Shown: piece by piece, positions 35,623-45,086 of the stretch | Position numbering within the stretch: the stretch's first letter is position 1 | Layout of the letters: each line of letters begins with the position of its first letter | DNA from: Cupriavidus basilensis OR16 | GTDB taxonomy: Bacteria; Pseudomonadota; Gammaproteobacteria; Burkholderiales; Burkholderiaceae | Length of the DNA: 64,000 bases | Reading direction: 5' to 3' | Assembly: GCF_000243095.1 (NCBI RefSeq) | Contig: NZ_AHJE01000023.1 | Coordinates: forward strand, 1-64,000 | The notes under the pieces: generated by a model | Seen by the model: only the letters and a program-made list of their open reading frames with translations | Told to the model about the DNA's origin: nothing | Databases searched by the model: none | Translations under genes and position numbers: made by a program

Positions 35623-36627
35623 TCAGTCCTCGGCGACGAAGCCGGTGGCTTCCACAATCGGCTTCCAGGCAGCGCGCTCCAGCTGGATGCGGTGCCGCGC
35701 GTCCTGGCCGGGCTTGGCCGCCACTTCCAGCCCAAGGGCCTCCAGCTTGCCGGCGGTCGCGGCATTGCCCGAGGCGACGATGAACATCTTCTCGACCTTG
35801 GCAACGACATCCGGCTGGGTGCCGGCCGGCAGGAACGCGCCGTACCAGCTGGTCGCGTATTCATACTGGCTGAAGCCTTGCTCCTTCAGCGTCGGCACAT
35901 CCGGCAGCGCCTTGGCGCGCCGCGTGCCGCTCACGCCGAGGAACTGCAGCTTGCCGCCCTTGTACAGCGGCATCATGCTGGCCACGGCATCCCAGCCGAT
36001 CGACACCGTGCCGCTGATCACATCCACCAGCATCGGGGACGCGCCGCGATAAGCGGCCGGCGTGATGGCGATGCCGGCGGCCTTGCCCAGCGCTACCGTG
36101 CCGAGGTGGCCCGCGCTGCCGATGGTCGCCAGGCCCAGGCTGGCGCCATTGGGATTACGCCTGGCCCACTCCACGTACTCCTTCATGTTCTTGTACGGCT
36201 GCTGCACGCCCGCCGCGATCACGGTTGGCACGTCGGTCAGCACGGCCGCGGGCACCAGGTCCTTGTCCGCGTCGTAGCCCAGCTTCTTGTAGGTCAGCGG
36301 GAAAATCGTGAACAGCGGCGACGGACCGATGAAGATGGTCTTGCCGTCCGGTTTGGCGCGCTTCACGTAGTCGAGCGCCAGGCGCGCCGACGCGCCGGGT
36401 TTGTTCTCCACGATGACGGTGCCGTGCCCGTCCTGGCGCAGTTGCTCGGCATAGATCCGGGCGAGGCTGTCGGCCGCACCGCCGGGAGCGTAGCCGACGA
36501 TGATGTGCATCGCGGCATCCGGGCTGTCCGCCGCCGCGGCCGGCCGGGGCAGGGCGAGGACAGCCACGGCGCAGGCCGACAGCGCCAGGGTGTGGATCAC
36601 GAGGTTGCGGCGTAAGGCGTGGGTCAT
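35623..36627 (-). CDS. Bug/TctC-family receptor
   Basis: The 334-residue receptor has a signal peptide (cleavage near PAAAADSP) and Bug motifs VGYAPGGAADSLARIYAEQL, ENKPGASARLALD and AYRGASPMLVDVISG. The start at MTHALRRNLVIHT precedes the signal peptide; the longer open frame upstream is not family-like. It follows the amidase gene on the same strand with a 71-base spacer that contains three TCGGTGA(A/G) octamers, so the two form one operon probably serving uptake and hydrolysis of an amide. Confidence 0.91.
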   Translation of the reverse strand: MTHALRRNLVIHTLALSACAVAVLALPRPAAAADSPDAAMHIIVGYAPGGAADSLARIYAEQLRQDGHGTVIVENKPGASARLALDYVKRAKPDGKTIFIGPSPLFTIFPLTYKKLGYDADKDLVPAAVLTDVPTVIAAGVQQPYKNMKEYVEWARRNPNGASLGLATIGSAGHLGTVALGKAAGIAITPAAYRGASPMLVDVISGTVSIGWDAVASMMPLYKGGKLQFLGVSGTRRAKALPDVPTLKEQGFSQYEYATSWYGAFLPAGTQPDVVAKVEKMFIVASGNAATAGKLEALGLEVAAKPGQDARHRIQLERAAWKPIVEATGFVAED

Positions 36628-36650
36628 GGCGGATGCGGTTTCGAGGTCTA

Positions 36651-36674
36651 TCGGTGAATCGGTGAATCGGTGAG
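36651..36674. repeat. Three tandem octamers upstream of the Bug gene
   Basis: TCGGTGAA, TCGGTGAA and TCGGTGAG lie head to tail, 24 bases upstream of the ATG at 36627 (minus strand). Confidence 0.9.
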
Positions 36675-36698
36675 AACGAGGGGGGGCGTTCCAGCGGC

Positions 36699-38138
36699 TT
36701 ATGCTTGCGGCCACTGGCCAAGCAGGTCGTGCGCTGCTTCGAACAGCGCCGATACGCGGAGCAGCTCGGCGTCGCCGCGGAACTGGCCCACCAGCTGGAA
36801 GCCGATCGGCAGCCCGTCGCTGCCGAAGCCGCAGGGCAGGCTGATGGCGGGGTGGCCGGTCATGTTGAACGGCATGGTCCACGGGAACCAGTGCGCGCGC
36901 ACGTTTTCGAGAGCCTCGCCGTCGATGTCGATGGTGCCGAACAGGTCCTGCCCGATGGGCAGTGCCGTGCGCGTCAGCGTGGGCCGCGTCAGCGTGGGCA
37001 TGGCGAGGAGGTCTGCGCGCTGCAGCAGCGCCTGCACGCGCTGGAACAGCTTCGAGCGGTCGAACATTGCTTGCTGGTACTCCACGCCGCTGACCTGCGC
37101 GGCCGAGGCCACTTGCCGCAGGAACGTGGCGCTGAGCGCATCGCCGTGTTCCTCGGCAATGGTGGCAAAGCGCGCGCGCCAGACCGTATGGTTGATCGCG
37201 CGCCAGATCGGCTCCACGTCAAAGCCCTCGCCGGAGAAGGGCTCCAGTTCCGCGCCCAGGTCGGCCAGCCTGGACAGGCTCGCCTCGAATGCCCGCGCCA
37301 CCTCCGCCGATACCGGGCGTCCCGGCGGCGCCAGGCAGTACAGGATGCGGCGCCCGCGCAGGTCGCCTTGCGCTCGCGCCGCGCTGACATAGTCCGGCTT
37401 GGGCACGGCGATGGACCACGGATCGCAGGCATGCTCGCCGGCCATGACCTGCAGCATCAGGCCGGTATCCGCAACCGTGCGCGTGGTGGGCGTGACATAG
37501 GTCTGGTTGCCGAACAGGTCCTGCGCCTGGCTGTGCGGAATCACGCCGTTGCTCTGCTTGATGCCAACCACACCGTTGCAAGCCGCCGGAATCCGCGTGG
37601 AGCCACCGCCATCGGTGGCGACCGCCAGCGGCGCGATGCCGCTGGCCACGGCAACCGCCGCGCCGCCGCTCGATCCGCCGCTGGTGCGCTCGCGGCTCCA
37701 GGCATTGCGCGTGCGGCCAAACAGCGGCGAATCGGTCAGGCATTTGGAGCCGAACTCGGGCGTGGTGGTCTTGCCGATCAGGATGGCGCCTTGCTCGCGC
37801 AGGCGGGCGATGGCCACCGCATCGTGGTCGGGCACGTTGTCCCGGTACGGCGCCGCGCCGAATGTGGTGCGCACGCCCTTTGTGTTGACGATGTCTTTCG
37901 CGGTGAAGGGAATGCCGTGCAGCAGCCCGAGCGGCTTGCCCGCCATCACGGCTTGCTCCGCTTCCCGGGCGCTGTCCATGGCCGCATCGGCGCACAGCGT
38001 GATGAAGCAGTTCAACTCGGGCTGCAGCCGGGCGGCGCGCTCGAGCACGGCCTGCGTGAGCTCGACGGGTGAGATTTCCTTGCGGGCGATGCGGCCTTGA
38101 AGCTCGGCGGCGGACAGAAAGCAAAGCGCATCGCTCAT
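36699..38138 (-). CDS. Amidase-signature-family enzyme
   Basis: The 479-residue hydrolase has the complete Ser-cisSer-Lys arrangement: Lys in IPFTAKDIVNTKG near residue 80, the Gly/Ser stretch ERTSGGSSGGAAVAVASG near residue 155 and the nucleophile in ATDGGGSTRIPAA. It splits amides to acids and ammonia. PTLTRPTLTRT near residue 385 comes from a 15-bp in-frame tandem duplication, adding five residues. The gene is divergent from a GntR regulator and followed by a Bug receptor. The substrate is unknown. Confidence 0.92.
   Translation of the reverse strand: MSDALCFLSAAELQGRIARKEISPVELTQAVLERAARLQPELNCFITLCADAAMDSAREAEQAVMAGKPLGLLHGIPFTAKDIVNTKGVRTTFGAAPYRDNVPDHDAVAIARLREQGAILIGKTTTPEFGSKCLTDSPLFGRTRNAWSRERTSGGSSGGAAVAVASGIAPLAVATDGGGSTRIPAACNGVVGIKQSNGVIPHSQAQDLFGNQTYVTPTTRTVADTGLMLQVMAGEHACDPWSIAVPKPDYVSAARAQGDLRGRRILYCLAPPGRPVSAEVARAFEASLSRLADLGAELEPFSGEGFDVEPIWRAINHTVWRARFATIAEEHGDALSATFLRQVASAAQVSGVEYQQAMFDRSKLFQRVQALLQRADLLAMPTLTRPTLTRTALPIGQDLFGTIDIDGEALENVRAHWFPWTMPFNMTGHPAISLPCGFGSDGLPIGFQLVGQFRGDAELLRVSALFEAAHDLLGQWPQA
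36970..36999. repeat. 15-bp tandem duplication in the amidase gene
   Basis: Two identical 15-base units lie head to tail and encode PTLTR twice without changing frame. Confidence 0.9.
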
Positions 38139-38345
38139 CGGCGGGCGTCTCCAGAAGGTGTCTCGGGGGCCTGGATGCCGCGCTTGGCGAGGCTTTGGTT
38201 TTTGGATCCAGAATCCACTGTTTGCGGCTATAGTAGACCCGTGGGCAGCCCTTGTAAACTGCGCCACCCAAGCTGAATTACCCTGCGCCAAGAGCGGTGC
38301 CGGGATGCGCGAAGTTACGTGAAGTTTCGCAAAAATTGGGGGCAA

Positions 38346-39041
38346 ATGGCAGAAACGTTCGAATGGCAAGGCCGGGTGCGGCTGGTCGAGGAAGTCGCCC
38401 AGGTGCTGCGCCAGCGCATCTACCGTGGGGTCTACCCGCCGGGCAAGCCGTTGCGCCAGGTGGAGATCTCCGAGGACCTGAAGATCAGCCGCACGCCGCT
38501 GCGCGAAGCCCTGCGCATCCTGGAGCGCGAGGGCCTGGTCAGCGCCGAGACGGCACGCGGCGTGACCGTGGTCAGCGCGGATTTCCGGCAGCTGATGGAT
38601 GCCTATGAACTGCGCGAGGTAATTGACGGCCTCGCCGCTCGCCTGGCGGCGTCGCGCGCGAGCGAACTGGCCGGAGCGCCTTTGCGCGCCATCATCGCAA
38701 CCCAGCAGCGGAGTCTCGAGCCCTGGCTGCCCGAGGTTTATACGGCGGCCAATGTCGAGTTCCATACGGCCATCATCGGCCTGGCAGCGAACGAGTACCT
38801 GGCGAGGCAGGTACCCATCGTGCATATGACGTCGCAGGTGTTCGCGCCACGGATCCTGTTTGCGCGGGACCGCGCGCTGGCCGCCATCGGGGAGCACGAG
38901 CAGATCGTCGCGGCCATTGAGCGCGGGGATGCCGGCCAGGCGGAGCACCTGGCCCGCTTGCATATCCGGAATTCCATGGCGCGGCTCAAGGCCCTCGCGC
39001 AACTGGCAACGGATGATGCGCTGGTCATCGCCGAACCCTGA
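38346..39041 (+). CDS. GntR/FCD-family regulator
   Basis: The 231-residue protein has an N-terminal winged helix (PLRQVEISEDLKISRTPLREALRILEREGLV) and an all-helical FCD domain with metal-site histidines (NVEFHTAIIG and IGEHEQIVAAI). The start at MAETFEWQG has GGGGG at good spacing; a GTG at 38319 is the alternative. Divergent from the amidase gene, it is the obvious controller of the amidase/Bug operon. TTGGATCCAGAATCCA near 38202 in the intergenic region is a possible operator. Confidence 0.9.
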   Translation: MAETFEWQGRVRLVEEVAQVLRQRIYRGVYPPGKPLRQVEISEDLKISRTPLREALRILEREGLVSAETARGVTVVSADFRQLMDAYELREVIDGLAARLAASRASELAGAPLRAIIATQQRSLEPWLPEVYTAANVEFHTAIIGLAANEYLARQVPIVHMTSQVFAPRILFARDRALAAIGEHEQIVAAIERGDAGQAEHLARLHIRNSMARLKALAQLATDDALVIAEP

Positions 39042-39079
39042 AAACCGGATCGGCGCGGCAACCGGTCCGGTTTATCACC

Positions 39080-39553
39080 TCAGCCTATCTTGACCAGATC
39101 GAGCAACGAGCCTGCCTGCTTGAGTGTTGCCAGGACGATGTTCGAATTGATCGACATGACGCCCGGGGACTTGTGCAGTCGGTTGACTACGAAATCGGAG
39201 TAGTGTGCAAGATCGCGCGCTCGTACGGTTAGCACGTAGTTGCATGGACCGGACACGACGCGAGCAGTTACCACCTCTGGCCAGTCATTCAGAGCCTGCA
39301 CGAAGTTCTCGTGCCAGCGTTCGACGTCGGTGCGCATCGATACCTGCACAAGCGCCTCGAACTCCACGCCCAATGCCTTTGCGGCAATTTCGCAATGGTA
39401 TCCGGAGATGATGCCGGCCTCTTCCAGTAGCTTCACCCGCCTGAAACAGGCCGAAGCGGACAAGCTCACCGCTTCCGCGAGTTCATTATTCGTCATTTTC
39501 CCATTCCGGGTCAGATGACGCAGGATTCGGATATCAATCAGGTCAAGCTGCAT
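39080..39553 (-). CDS. Lrp/AsnC-family regulator
   Basis: The 157-residue protein has the Lrp layout: an N-terminal helix-turn-helix (IRILRHLTRNGKMTNNELAEAVSLSASACFRRVKLLE) and a C-terminal RAM domain that binds amino acids and forms octamers. It is divergent from an aromatic aminotransferase, RidA, porin and amino acid permease cluster, so it most likely senses an amino acid and activates that operon. The AT-rich stretch 39555-39680 between them is the likely target. Confidence 0.92.
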   Translation of the reverse strand: MQLDLIDIRILRHLTRNGKMTNNELAEAVSLSASACFRRVKLLEEAGIISGYHCEIAAKALGVEFEALVQVSMRTDVERWHENFVQALNDWPEVVTARVVSGPCNYVLTVRARDLAHYSDFVVNRLHKSPGVMSINSNIVLATLKQAGSLLDLVKIG

Positions 39554-39818
39554 TTCGAATATTTATCCGGTTAATCATAATTAATTCGAATGATTGTAGC
39601 GTGTGGTTCTTGTTTCTTGCAATAAGTCGAATAAAATTCAACGGATTGTTTGATAATATTTCGCTCTCCAAGCGAGGCGCAGTAGCCCAACGTCATACGT
39701 CATACGGCATGCGATCCAGAACCAGATGCCGCGACGCCCCACAGGCGGCTTCAGGCGGCATGGGTTGGCGGGTCAACGGGTGCGCCGAGCGATCCATCCA
39801 GACCAACACGAGAGCCCG

Positions 39819-41034
39819 ATGTTTGCGCAAGTCCCTGCCTATCCTGGTGATCCGATCCTGTCGCTGCTTGAAGCGTTCCAAGCTGACTCCCGCGCAAAGC
39901 GAGCTAACCTGAGCATCGGCCTCTACTACGACGACGACAACAGCATTCCCGTGCTTGCCAGCGTGCGCGAAGGCGCTGCGCTTGTGGCAGCGCAAGGTGC
40001 GGCGCATACGTACCTGCCGATGGAGGGCATGGCGCAATACCGCCAGGCATTACAGAAGGTCATCTTCGGCAAGGACAGCGCCGCGTTGCGCGAGGGCCGC
40101 GTGGCGACCATTCAGTCTGTCGGCGGCTCGGGCGCGCTGCGTATCGGCGCGGAATTCCTGAAGACCTATTTTCCCGGCAGTGGGGTATGGGTCAGTGATC
40201 CCACTTGGGACAACCACCAGGTATTGTTCGCCGGTGCTGGCCTGGACGTGCACACTTACCCGTATTACGACGCGCAGACCAATGGCCTGAAATTCGGCGA
40301 AATGCTCGAGACCATCGACGCACTTGCGCCGCGCAGCATCGTGCTGCTGCAGCCGTGCTGCCACAACCCCACCGGCATCGACCTGTCCCGCGCGCAGTGG
40401 CACGAGCTGATCGTCGTGCTGCGAAGCCGCGAGCTGATTCCATTCATCGACATGGCTTACCAGGGCTTCGGCGATGGGATGGACGAAGACGCGTGGGCGA
40501 TACGGGAGCTGGTCGATGCCGGCTTGTCATTTGCCGTGAGCAATTCGTTCTCGAAGAATTTCTCGTTGTACGGCGAACGTTGCGGCGGCCTCTCGATTGT
40601 TACCCTCGATTGTTACCCAGAGCGCCGACGAAGCGGAGCTGGTGCTGGGTCAGCTGAAGGCGACCGTACGACGCATGTACTCCAGCCCCCCTCTGCACGG
40701 CGCCAAACTCGTGTCGGCCATTCTCAACACACCGCATTTGGCGGCCCTGTGGGAGACGGAAGTCGCCTGCATGCGGGAACGCATTTCGCGGATGCGCGCA
40801 TCCCTCAAGCATCAGCTTAAGGAAAACCTGCCGGGAGCCGCTGTTGAATATCTCACGGCGCAGCGTGGCATGTTCAGCTACACAGGGCTCCAGCCTGCGC
40901 AAGTGGATGTGCTGCGCGAGCAGCACGGTGTTTACCTCCTCCGCTCCGGCCGCATGTGTGTCGCCGGGCTCAATGAAGGCAATCTCGAGCATGTCGCGCA
41001 ATCGATCTCAGCTGTTCTGCGCGTGCGTACTTGA
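39819..41034 (+). pseudogene. tyrB: Aromatic amino acid aminotransferase with 13-bp duplication
   Basis: The gene encodes a class I PLP aminotransferase of the TyrB/AspC type: VGLYY-like start (LSIGLYYDDDN), QSVGGSGALRIGAEFL, CHNPTGIDLSRAQW, FIDMAYQGFGDG and the PLP-lysine segment SNSFSKNFSLYGERCG. Immediately after GERCGGLSIVT a 13-base unit is duplicated (40592-40617), shifting the frame; the rest of the enzyme continues in another frame to 41034. Removing one copy gives exactly 400 residues. Without correction the product lacks the last third, including the substrate-carboxylate Arg. It heads a cluster for aromatic amino acid breakdown. Confidence 0.9.
40592..40617. repeat. 13-bp tandem duplication inactivating the aminotransferase
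   Basis: CTCGATTGTTACC occurs twice head to tail with no mismatch. Since 13 is not a multiple of three, the downstream frame is lost. Confidence 0.95.
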
Positions 41035-41053
41035 TAAGGCGCCACTAGCGCGC

Positions 41054-41081
41054 GAACCACGAACCACGAACCACGAACCAC
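41054..41081. repeat. Four tandem heptamers GAACCAC
   Basis: Four perfect GAACCAC units lie in the spacer between the aminotransferase and RidA genes. Confidence 0.95.
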
Positions 41082-41149
41082 CATTGGCGCAACAGACGTC
41101 GCCCGCTTCTCCAGCGGGCACGCGCCAGCAACTCAACTCAAGAGACAGC

Positions 41150-41539
41150 ATGCCCGACCCTATCCGGACCGGATTGCCGGAGCCGTCACAACCCTTTTCA
41201 TGGGCGACGCACGTCGGTTCCCTGATGTTCACGGCACATGGCGCAGTCGACAGCGCCGGCAAGATCGCGGGGGGCGATGTCGCGACGCAGACGCGGCTTA
41301 CCTTTGACAATCTGGCGGCCACCGTGGCGGCGGCCGGCGCCAGCATGACGGACGTTGCCCAAGTCCTGATCTATATGCGCGACGCGCAGGACATGGCGAC
41401 GATCGACGCCGTCTACCGGGAGTACTTTTCCGTGCCTTATCCCAACCGCGCCTCGGTCGCGGTACAGGGCTTCGTTCACCCGGAAATGCTGATCGAGATC
41501 GTTGCCTACGTTCGTATCCCGCCGCAGCCCGGCACTTGA
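41150..41539 (+). CDS. RidA-family imine/enamine deaminase
   Basis: The 129-residue protein belongs to the RidA/YjgF family, which hydrolyses reactive imines made by PLP enzymes. The C-terminal signature PNRASVAVQGFVHPEMLIEIVA holds the conserved Arg (from PxR) and Glu. It follows the aminotransferase after a spacer with four GAACCAC repeats. In this setting it probably clears imines released during amino acid breakdown, or acts on an intermediate of the pathway. Confidence 0.9.
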   Translation: MPDPIRTGLPEPSQPFSWATHVGSLMFTAHGAVDSAGKIAGGDVATQTRLTFDNLAATVAAAGASMTDVAQVLIYMRDAQDMATIDAVYREYFSVPYPNRASVAVQGFVHPEMLIEIVAYVRIPPQPGT

Positions 41540-41621
41540 CCCAACCCATCAGTAACCCCCTTCGCCGGCTGGCGCAGGGACCATCAATAACTAGAACGAG
41601 AAGTAGCTGGAGGAGAAAGAG

Positions 41622-42686
41622 ATGAGGACGTTTGGATTTCAATTGATGCTGGGAGCGCTCGCCGCAGGCAACGCCTGTGCGCAGGGTTCGGTGACGCTCT
41701 ACGGTATCGTTGACCAGAGCATCCGTTTCACCACGAATGCCAACGCTCAGAACGACCACAATGTCGCGCTGGCAAACGGTGCCGTTACCAATAGTCGCTT
41801 CGGCTTCAAGGGGGAGGAAGCGCTGGGCTCTGACCTCAAGGCGGTCTTTCGCCTGGAAAACGGCTTCGATCCGCAAAACGGCAAGACTAACCAGAACGGA
41901 CGGCTGTTCGGCCGCTACGCCTATGTCGGTCTGTCGAGCAGCCTCGGCACGATCCGGCTAGGCCGCCAGTCCACCGAAGGCTTCAACCTGTTTGGTGAGT
42001 TCGATCCGCTCACCATCGGCAATTACACCGCCAATTCCTGGCCGTACTTCATCACGGTAGGCCGCATCGACAACGCGCTGAGCTATGACGGCACATTCGG
42101 TGGGCTCAACGTGGGCGCCAGCTACGGCTTCGGTGAGCAGCCCGGCAGCATGAGCCAGAACGCATATTGGGGCGCGCGCGCTGCCTACACCGTTGGCCGC
42201 TTCAGCCTTGGCGGCGTGTATCAGGAGACGCGGGATCCGGCGAGCCATGCGCAGCGGATGTGGGGTGTTGCCGGACGCTACGCGTCTGGCGGCGCCAACC
42301 TTTTCCTGGGCTATCTTGGGGGCCGGGACGCAACGGGCTCACTCGATGGTGCATTGAACGACTCGTCCCGTACTGTCAGCTACGGCTCGTATGCAGCGAA
42401 TCCGCGCAAGGACAATACCTTCTACTCCGGCATCACCTATCAGGCGACCCCGGCACTGGCGTTGACTGGCGTTTTCTACTACGACGACATCAGGAACGTC
42501 AACGCTATCCGTGGCAATGGCGGTAAGCGCTATGCCGGGGTCCTGTTGGCCGAATACTCGTTGTCAAGGCGCACGCAGCTGTATGGGACGGTGGATCACA
42601 ACGTTGTCAGCGGTGGTGCCGCCTCGGAGTTGCCGGGGCGTGGCAACCAGACCGGCGCATCGCTCGGCATTCGCCATAGCTTCTGA
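41622..42686 (+). CDS. Gram-negative general porin (outer membrane)
   Basis: The 354-residue protein has a short signal peptide (cleavage near ACAQGSVTLYG) and the betaproteobacterial porin pattern: SVTLYGIVDQSIRF, SRFGFKGEEALGSDLKAVFRLE, RYAYVGLSSSLGTIRLGRQ and a terminal ASLGIRHSF ending in Phe as required for outer-membrane assembly. A strong ribosome site (GGAGGAGAAAGAG) precedes the start. It lies in the aromatic amino acid cluster and probably admits the substrate. Confidence 0.92.
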   Translation: MRTFGFQLMLGALAAGNACAQGSVTLYGIVDQSIRFTTNANAQNDHNVALANGAVTNSRFGFKGEEALGSDLKAVFRLENGFDPQNGKTNQNGRLFGRYAYVGLSSSLGTIRLGRQSTEGFNLFGEFDPLTIGNYTANSWPYFITVGRIDNALSYDGTFGGLNVGASYGFGEQPGSMSQNAYWGARAAYTVGRFSLGGVYQETRDPASHAQRMWGVAGRYASGGANLFLGYLGGRDATGSLDGALNDSSRTVSYGSYAANPRKDNTFYSGITYQATPALALTGVFYYDDIRNVNAIRGNGGKRYAGVLLAEYSLSRRTQLYGTVDHNVVSGGAASELPGRGNQTGASLGIRHSF

Positions 42687-42806
42687 TCCGGGGTAGGCCC
42701 CACCACTCAATACAGCCCCCAAAAAACCGGGGATCACATGGCGGCGCGCTGAATGGGGCAGGAGACCATTGGCCCTGGCGCGCCCGAAAATTCGAAGGGA
42801 TCGTTC

Positions 42807-44204
42807 ATGACAAGTCCTCCAAGGGAATTCCAAGAGATCGTCGAGCGCGAGAGGGGGCTGCGACGCACCCTGAGCGCCAGCCAGATGACGATGATTGCCA
42901 TCGGCGGCGCCATCGGCACGGGCCTGTTCCTCGGCAGCGGCTTCGCCATCAGCTTTGCCGGCCCAAGTGTACTGGTGAGCTACGCCATCGGCGCATTCAT
43001 CGCGCTAATCTTGATGGGCTGCCTCGCCGAGATGACGGTCGCACATCCTACGTCTGGCTCTTTCGGCGCTTACGCCGAGCACTACATCAGCCCTCTGGCC
43101 GGCTTCCTGGTGCGCTATGCCTACTGGGCGTGCATTGTGCTGGCGGTCGGGGCCGAAGTGACCGCCACCGCGCTGTATATGCAGTACTGGTTCCCGACGG
43201 TGCCCGGGTGGTTCTGGATCATCTCCTTCTCGGGCGCGCTGATCCTGGTCAACGCCTTGAGCGTCAATATCTTCGGCATTGTTGAGTACTGGTTCTCGGC
43301 TATCAAGATCGCCGCGATCGTTGGGTTCATTCTCCTGGGCGCCTATGTTGTCTTTGGTGCGCCAGACCTGGCTGGCGGTGCCGCAGGCAGCGCGCAGGCG
43401 GCTGGCTTCCATCACTACACGGCGCATGGCGGATTCTTTCCGAAGGGAGTCTGGGGCATGTGGGTGGCCGTCATCATCTCCATCTTCAGTTATCTGAGCA
43501 TCGAGATGATCGCCGTTGAACGTGCCGTCACGCGTGCATTTCGCTCAACCATGCTGCGCCTGGTGTTGTTCTACTTGCTCACGCTAGCATTGATGCTTGC
43601 AATCGTTCCCTGGACCGCTGCGGGGCAAGACCAGAGTCCGTTCGTCAAGGTCATGGCGGCGATCAGGATTCCAGGCGCCGCCGGCGTGATCAACTTCGTG
43701 GTTCTGGTCGCGGCGCTGTCGTCGATGAACAGCCAGCTTTACATCACGACACGAATGATGTTCAGCCTCTCGCGCGCCGGCTATGCGCCAGAGCGCCTGG
43801 GCCGGGTCACCACGCGCGGCGTGCCGCTGCCAGCGCTGCTCCTGTCCACTGCGGGGATCGCCATCGCCACGATGATGAGCATCTTCAATCCCGGCGCGTC
43901 GTTTGCGATCATGATGGCCATCTCGATGTTTGGCGCTATGTTCACCTGGATGATGATCTTTGTGACCCACTACTTCTTCCGCCGAGCGTGGAAAGCAAGA
44001 GGCAGTGCGCCGTTGCGCTTCCGCATGTGGGGCTTCCCCGTGCTAACGCTGCTCGGTGCGGCCCTGATGCTAGCCGTCATGCTGACGACCCTGTTTACGA
44101 ATGAGTTCCGCATGACCATGATCTTCGGCGCACCCTTCCTGATCACGCTTACGGTTGCCTACTTCGGCTGGTACAGGACGCGTGCGCAAGCGCTGACCAG
44201 ATAA
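42807..44204 (+). CDS. APC-family amino acid permease
   Basis: The 465-residue membrane protein has 12 hydrophobic segments and the amino acid permease signature in its first helix (MIAIGGAIGTGLFLGSGFAI). It groups with AroP/GabP-like proton symporters. The start at MTSPPREFQEIVERER follows a clear ribosome site (GAAGGGA). With aminotransferase, RidA and porin genes upstream, it completes an uptake and breakdown cluster for an amino acid, likely aromatic. Confidence 0.92.
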   Translation: MTSPPREFQEIVERERGLRRTLSASQMTMIAIGGAIGTGLFLGSGFAISFAGPSVLVSYAIGAFIALILMGCLAEMTVAHPTSGSFGAYAEHYISPLAGFLVRYAYWACIVLAVGAEVTATALYMQYWFPTVPGWFWIISFSGALILVNALSVNIFGIVEYWFSAIKIAAIVGFILLGAYVVFGAPDLAGGAAGSAQAAGFHHYTAHGGFFPKGVWGMWVAVIISIFSYLSIEMIAVERAVTRAFRSTMLRLVLFYLLTLALMLAIVPWTAAGQDQSPFVKVMAAIRIPGAAGVINFVVLVAALSSMNSQLYITTRMMFSLSRAGYAPERLGRVTTRGVPLPALLLSTAGIAIATMMSIFNPGASFAIMMAISMFGAMFTWMMIFVTHYFFRRAWKARGSAPLRFRMWGFPVLTLLGAALMLAVMLTTLFTNEFRMTMIFGAPFLITLTVAYFGWYRTRAQALTR

Positions 44205-44276
44205 GCCAGAAAGCCGGTCTGGACGAATTGAGCGGGCTCGCGGCCAGGACTTGGGCCGCGCGCTGGCCGACGAATC

Positions 44277-44435
44277 CTAGTCCTGACGGGAGGCAGCAAG
44301 GACCGCGGTCACCGCTGCCGTGGCGGCCGGTAACTCCTGGCGCAGCGCCGGATGGTGCCGGCTCACGCTTCTCGCCCCGAAGACCAGCGCCAGCAGAAAT
44401 GCCAGCAGGTACCCCGCAAACGTAATTGCTTCCAT
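44277..44435 (-). CDS. Small single-pass membrane protein (52 residues)
   Basis: The frame begins MEAITFAGYLLAFLLALVFG, one hydrophobic helix, then ARSVSRHHPALRQELPAA and a helical tail ending SRQD. GAGGGG six bases before the ATG is a good ribosome site. It sits convergent to the permease. I do not recognise a family. The hydrophobic helix, ribosome site and sensible composition support a real small gene. Confidence 0.5.
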   Translation of the reverse strand: MEAITFAGYLLAFLLALVFGARSVSRHHPALRQELPAATAAVTAVLAASRQD

Positions 44436-44685
44436 GTCTGACCCCTCGCTGCGTGTTGGCGTTATTTTTTGCTAGCCGCGAGTATGCGCAAAAGCACGCC
44501 TGGCTCGCTACCACTCGACGGTGGGGGGTGCGGCCCAAATCACAACGTTATTGGCCGCCTTGGCAGCCAGGTACATGGGTGTTTACTTCGCTTGTGTCCT
44601 GATGTGTTCTGGTGGCACACTCGCAACACTGTTGCAAAAATGAATAGCCGGGCCACCCGTGGCCCCGCGCCCTCGCAGCCATCCC

Positions 44686-45027
44686 ATGTGGCGACGCCCG
44701 TTAGTACTCCTGCTCTGCGTGTTCCTGCTCCTCGGGCAGGCGGGTGCCGTCGTCCACGCGCTTTCCCACCTCCACGCGTCCCAGCAGAGCAATCCCTGCG
44801 CGACACCTGCCGACATCGAGCAGTGCGGGCCCGGCCACGACGCCTGCCTGCAATGCCTGGCCTTTGCCGCCGCCGCGGTGGGCATGCCGTCGATGGCTTG
44901 CTGGCTGCTGCTGGTCAGCTTCCGGCGCTGGCATTACCCGCTGCTCGCCGAGCGGCACATCGCGCCCATCTTCTCGCCGCGGCCCCGCAGTCGTGGCCCC
45001 CCTCTGACTAGCGCATTGTTCGCCTAG
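44686..45027 (+). CDS. Small Cys/His-containing protein upstream of a TonB receptor (DUF2946-like)
   Basis: The 113-residue protein starts MWRRPLVLLLCVFLLLG, a signal or membrane segment, then HALSHLHASQQSNPCAT, CGPGHDACLQCLAF, a second hydrophobic segment and a basic tail. Paired His and Cys before a TonB receptor gene recall DUF2946-type proteins linked with copper or other metal uptake; this is from general family knowledge and not certain. A start at 44659 is possible. It is 60 bases upstream of the receptor gene. Confidence 0.6.
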   Translation: MWRRPLVLLLCVFLLLGQAGAVVHALSHLHASQQSNPCATPADIEQCGPGHDACLQCLAFAAAAVGMPSMACWLLLVSFRRWHYPLLAERHIAPIFSPRPRSRGPPLTSALFA

Positions 45028-45086
45028 CGCATGCGCGCGGGCCAGATGGCCGTGCGCGACGTTTCCATTCCATCAGAGGCATTGCC

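Noticed and set aside
41054..41081. CRISPR-like repeat array
   Set aside because: Units of seven bases without spacers are simple tandem repeats; no cas genes are present.
42720..42740. Terminator after the porin gene
   Set aside because: The A-rich and C-rich runs form no convincing stem.
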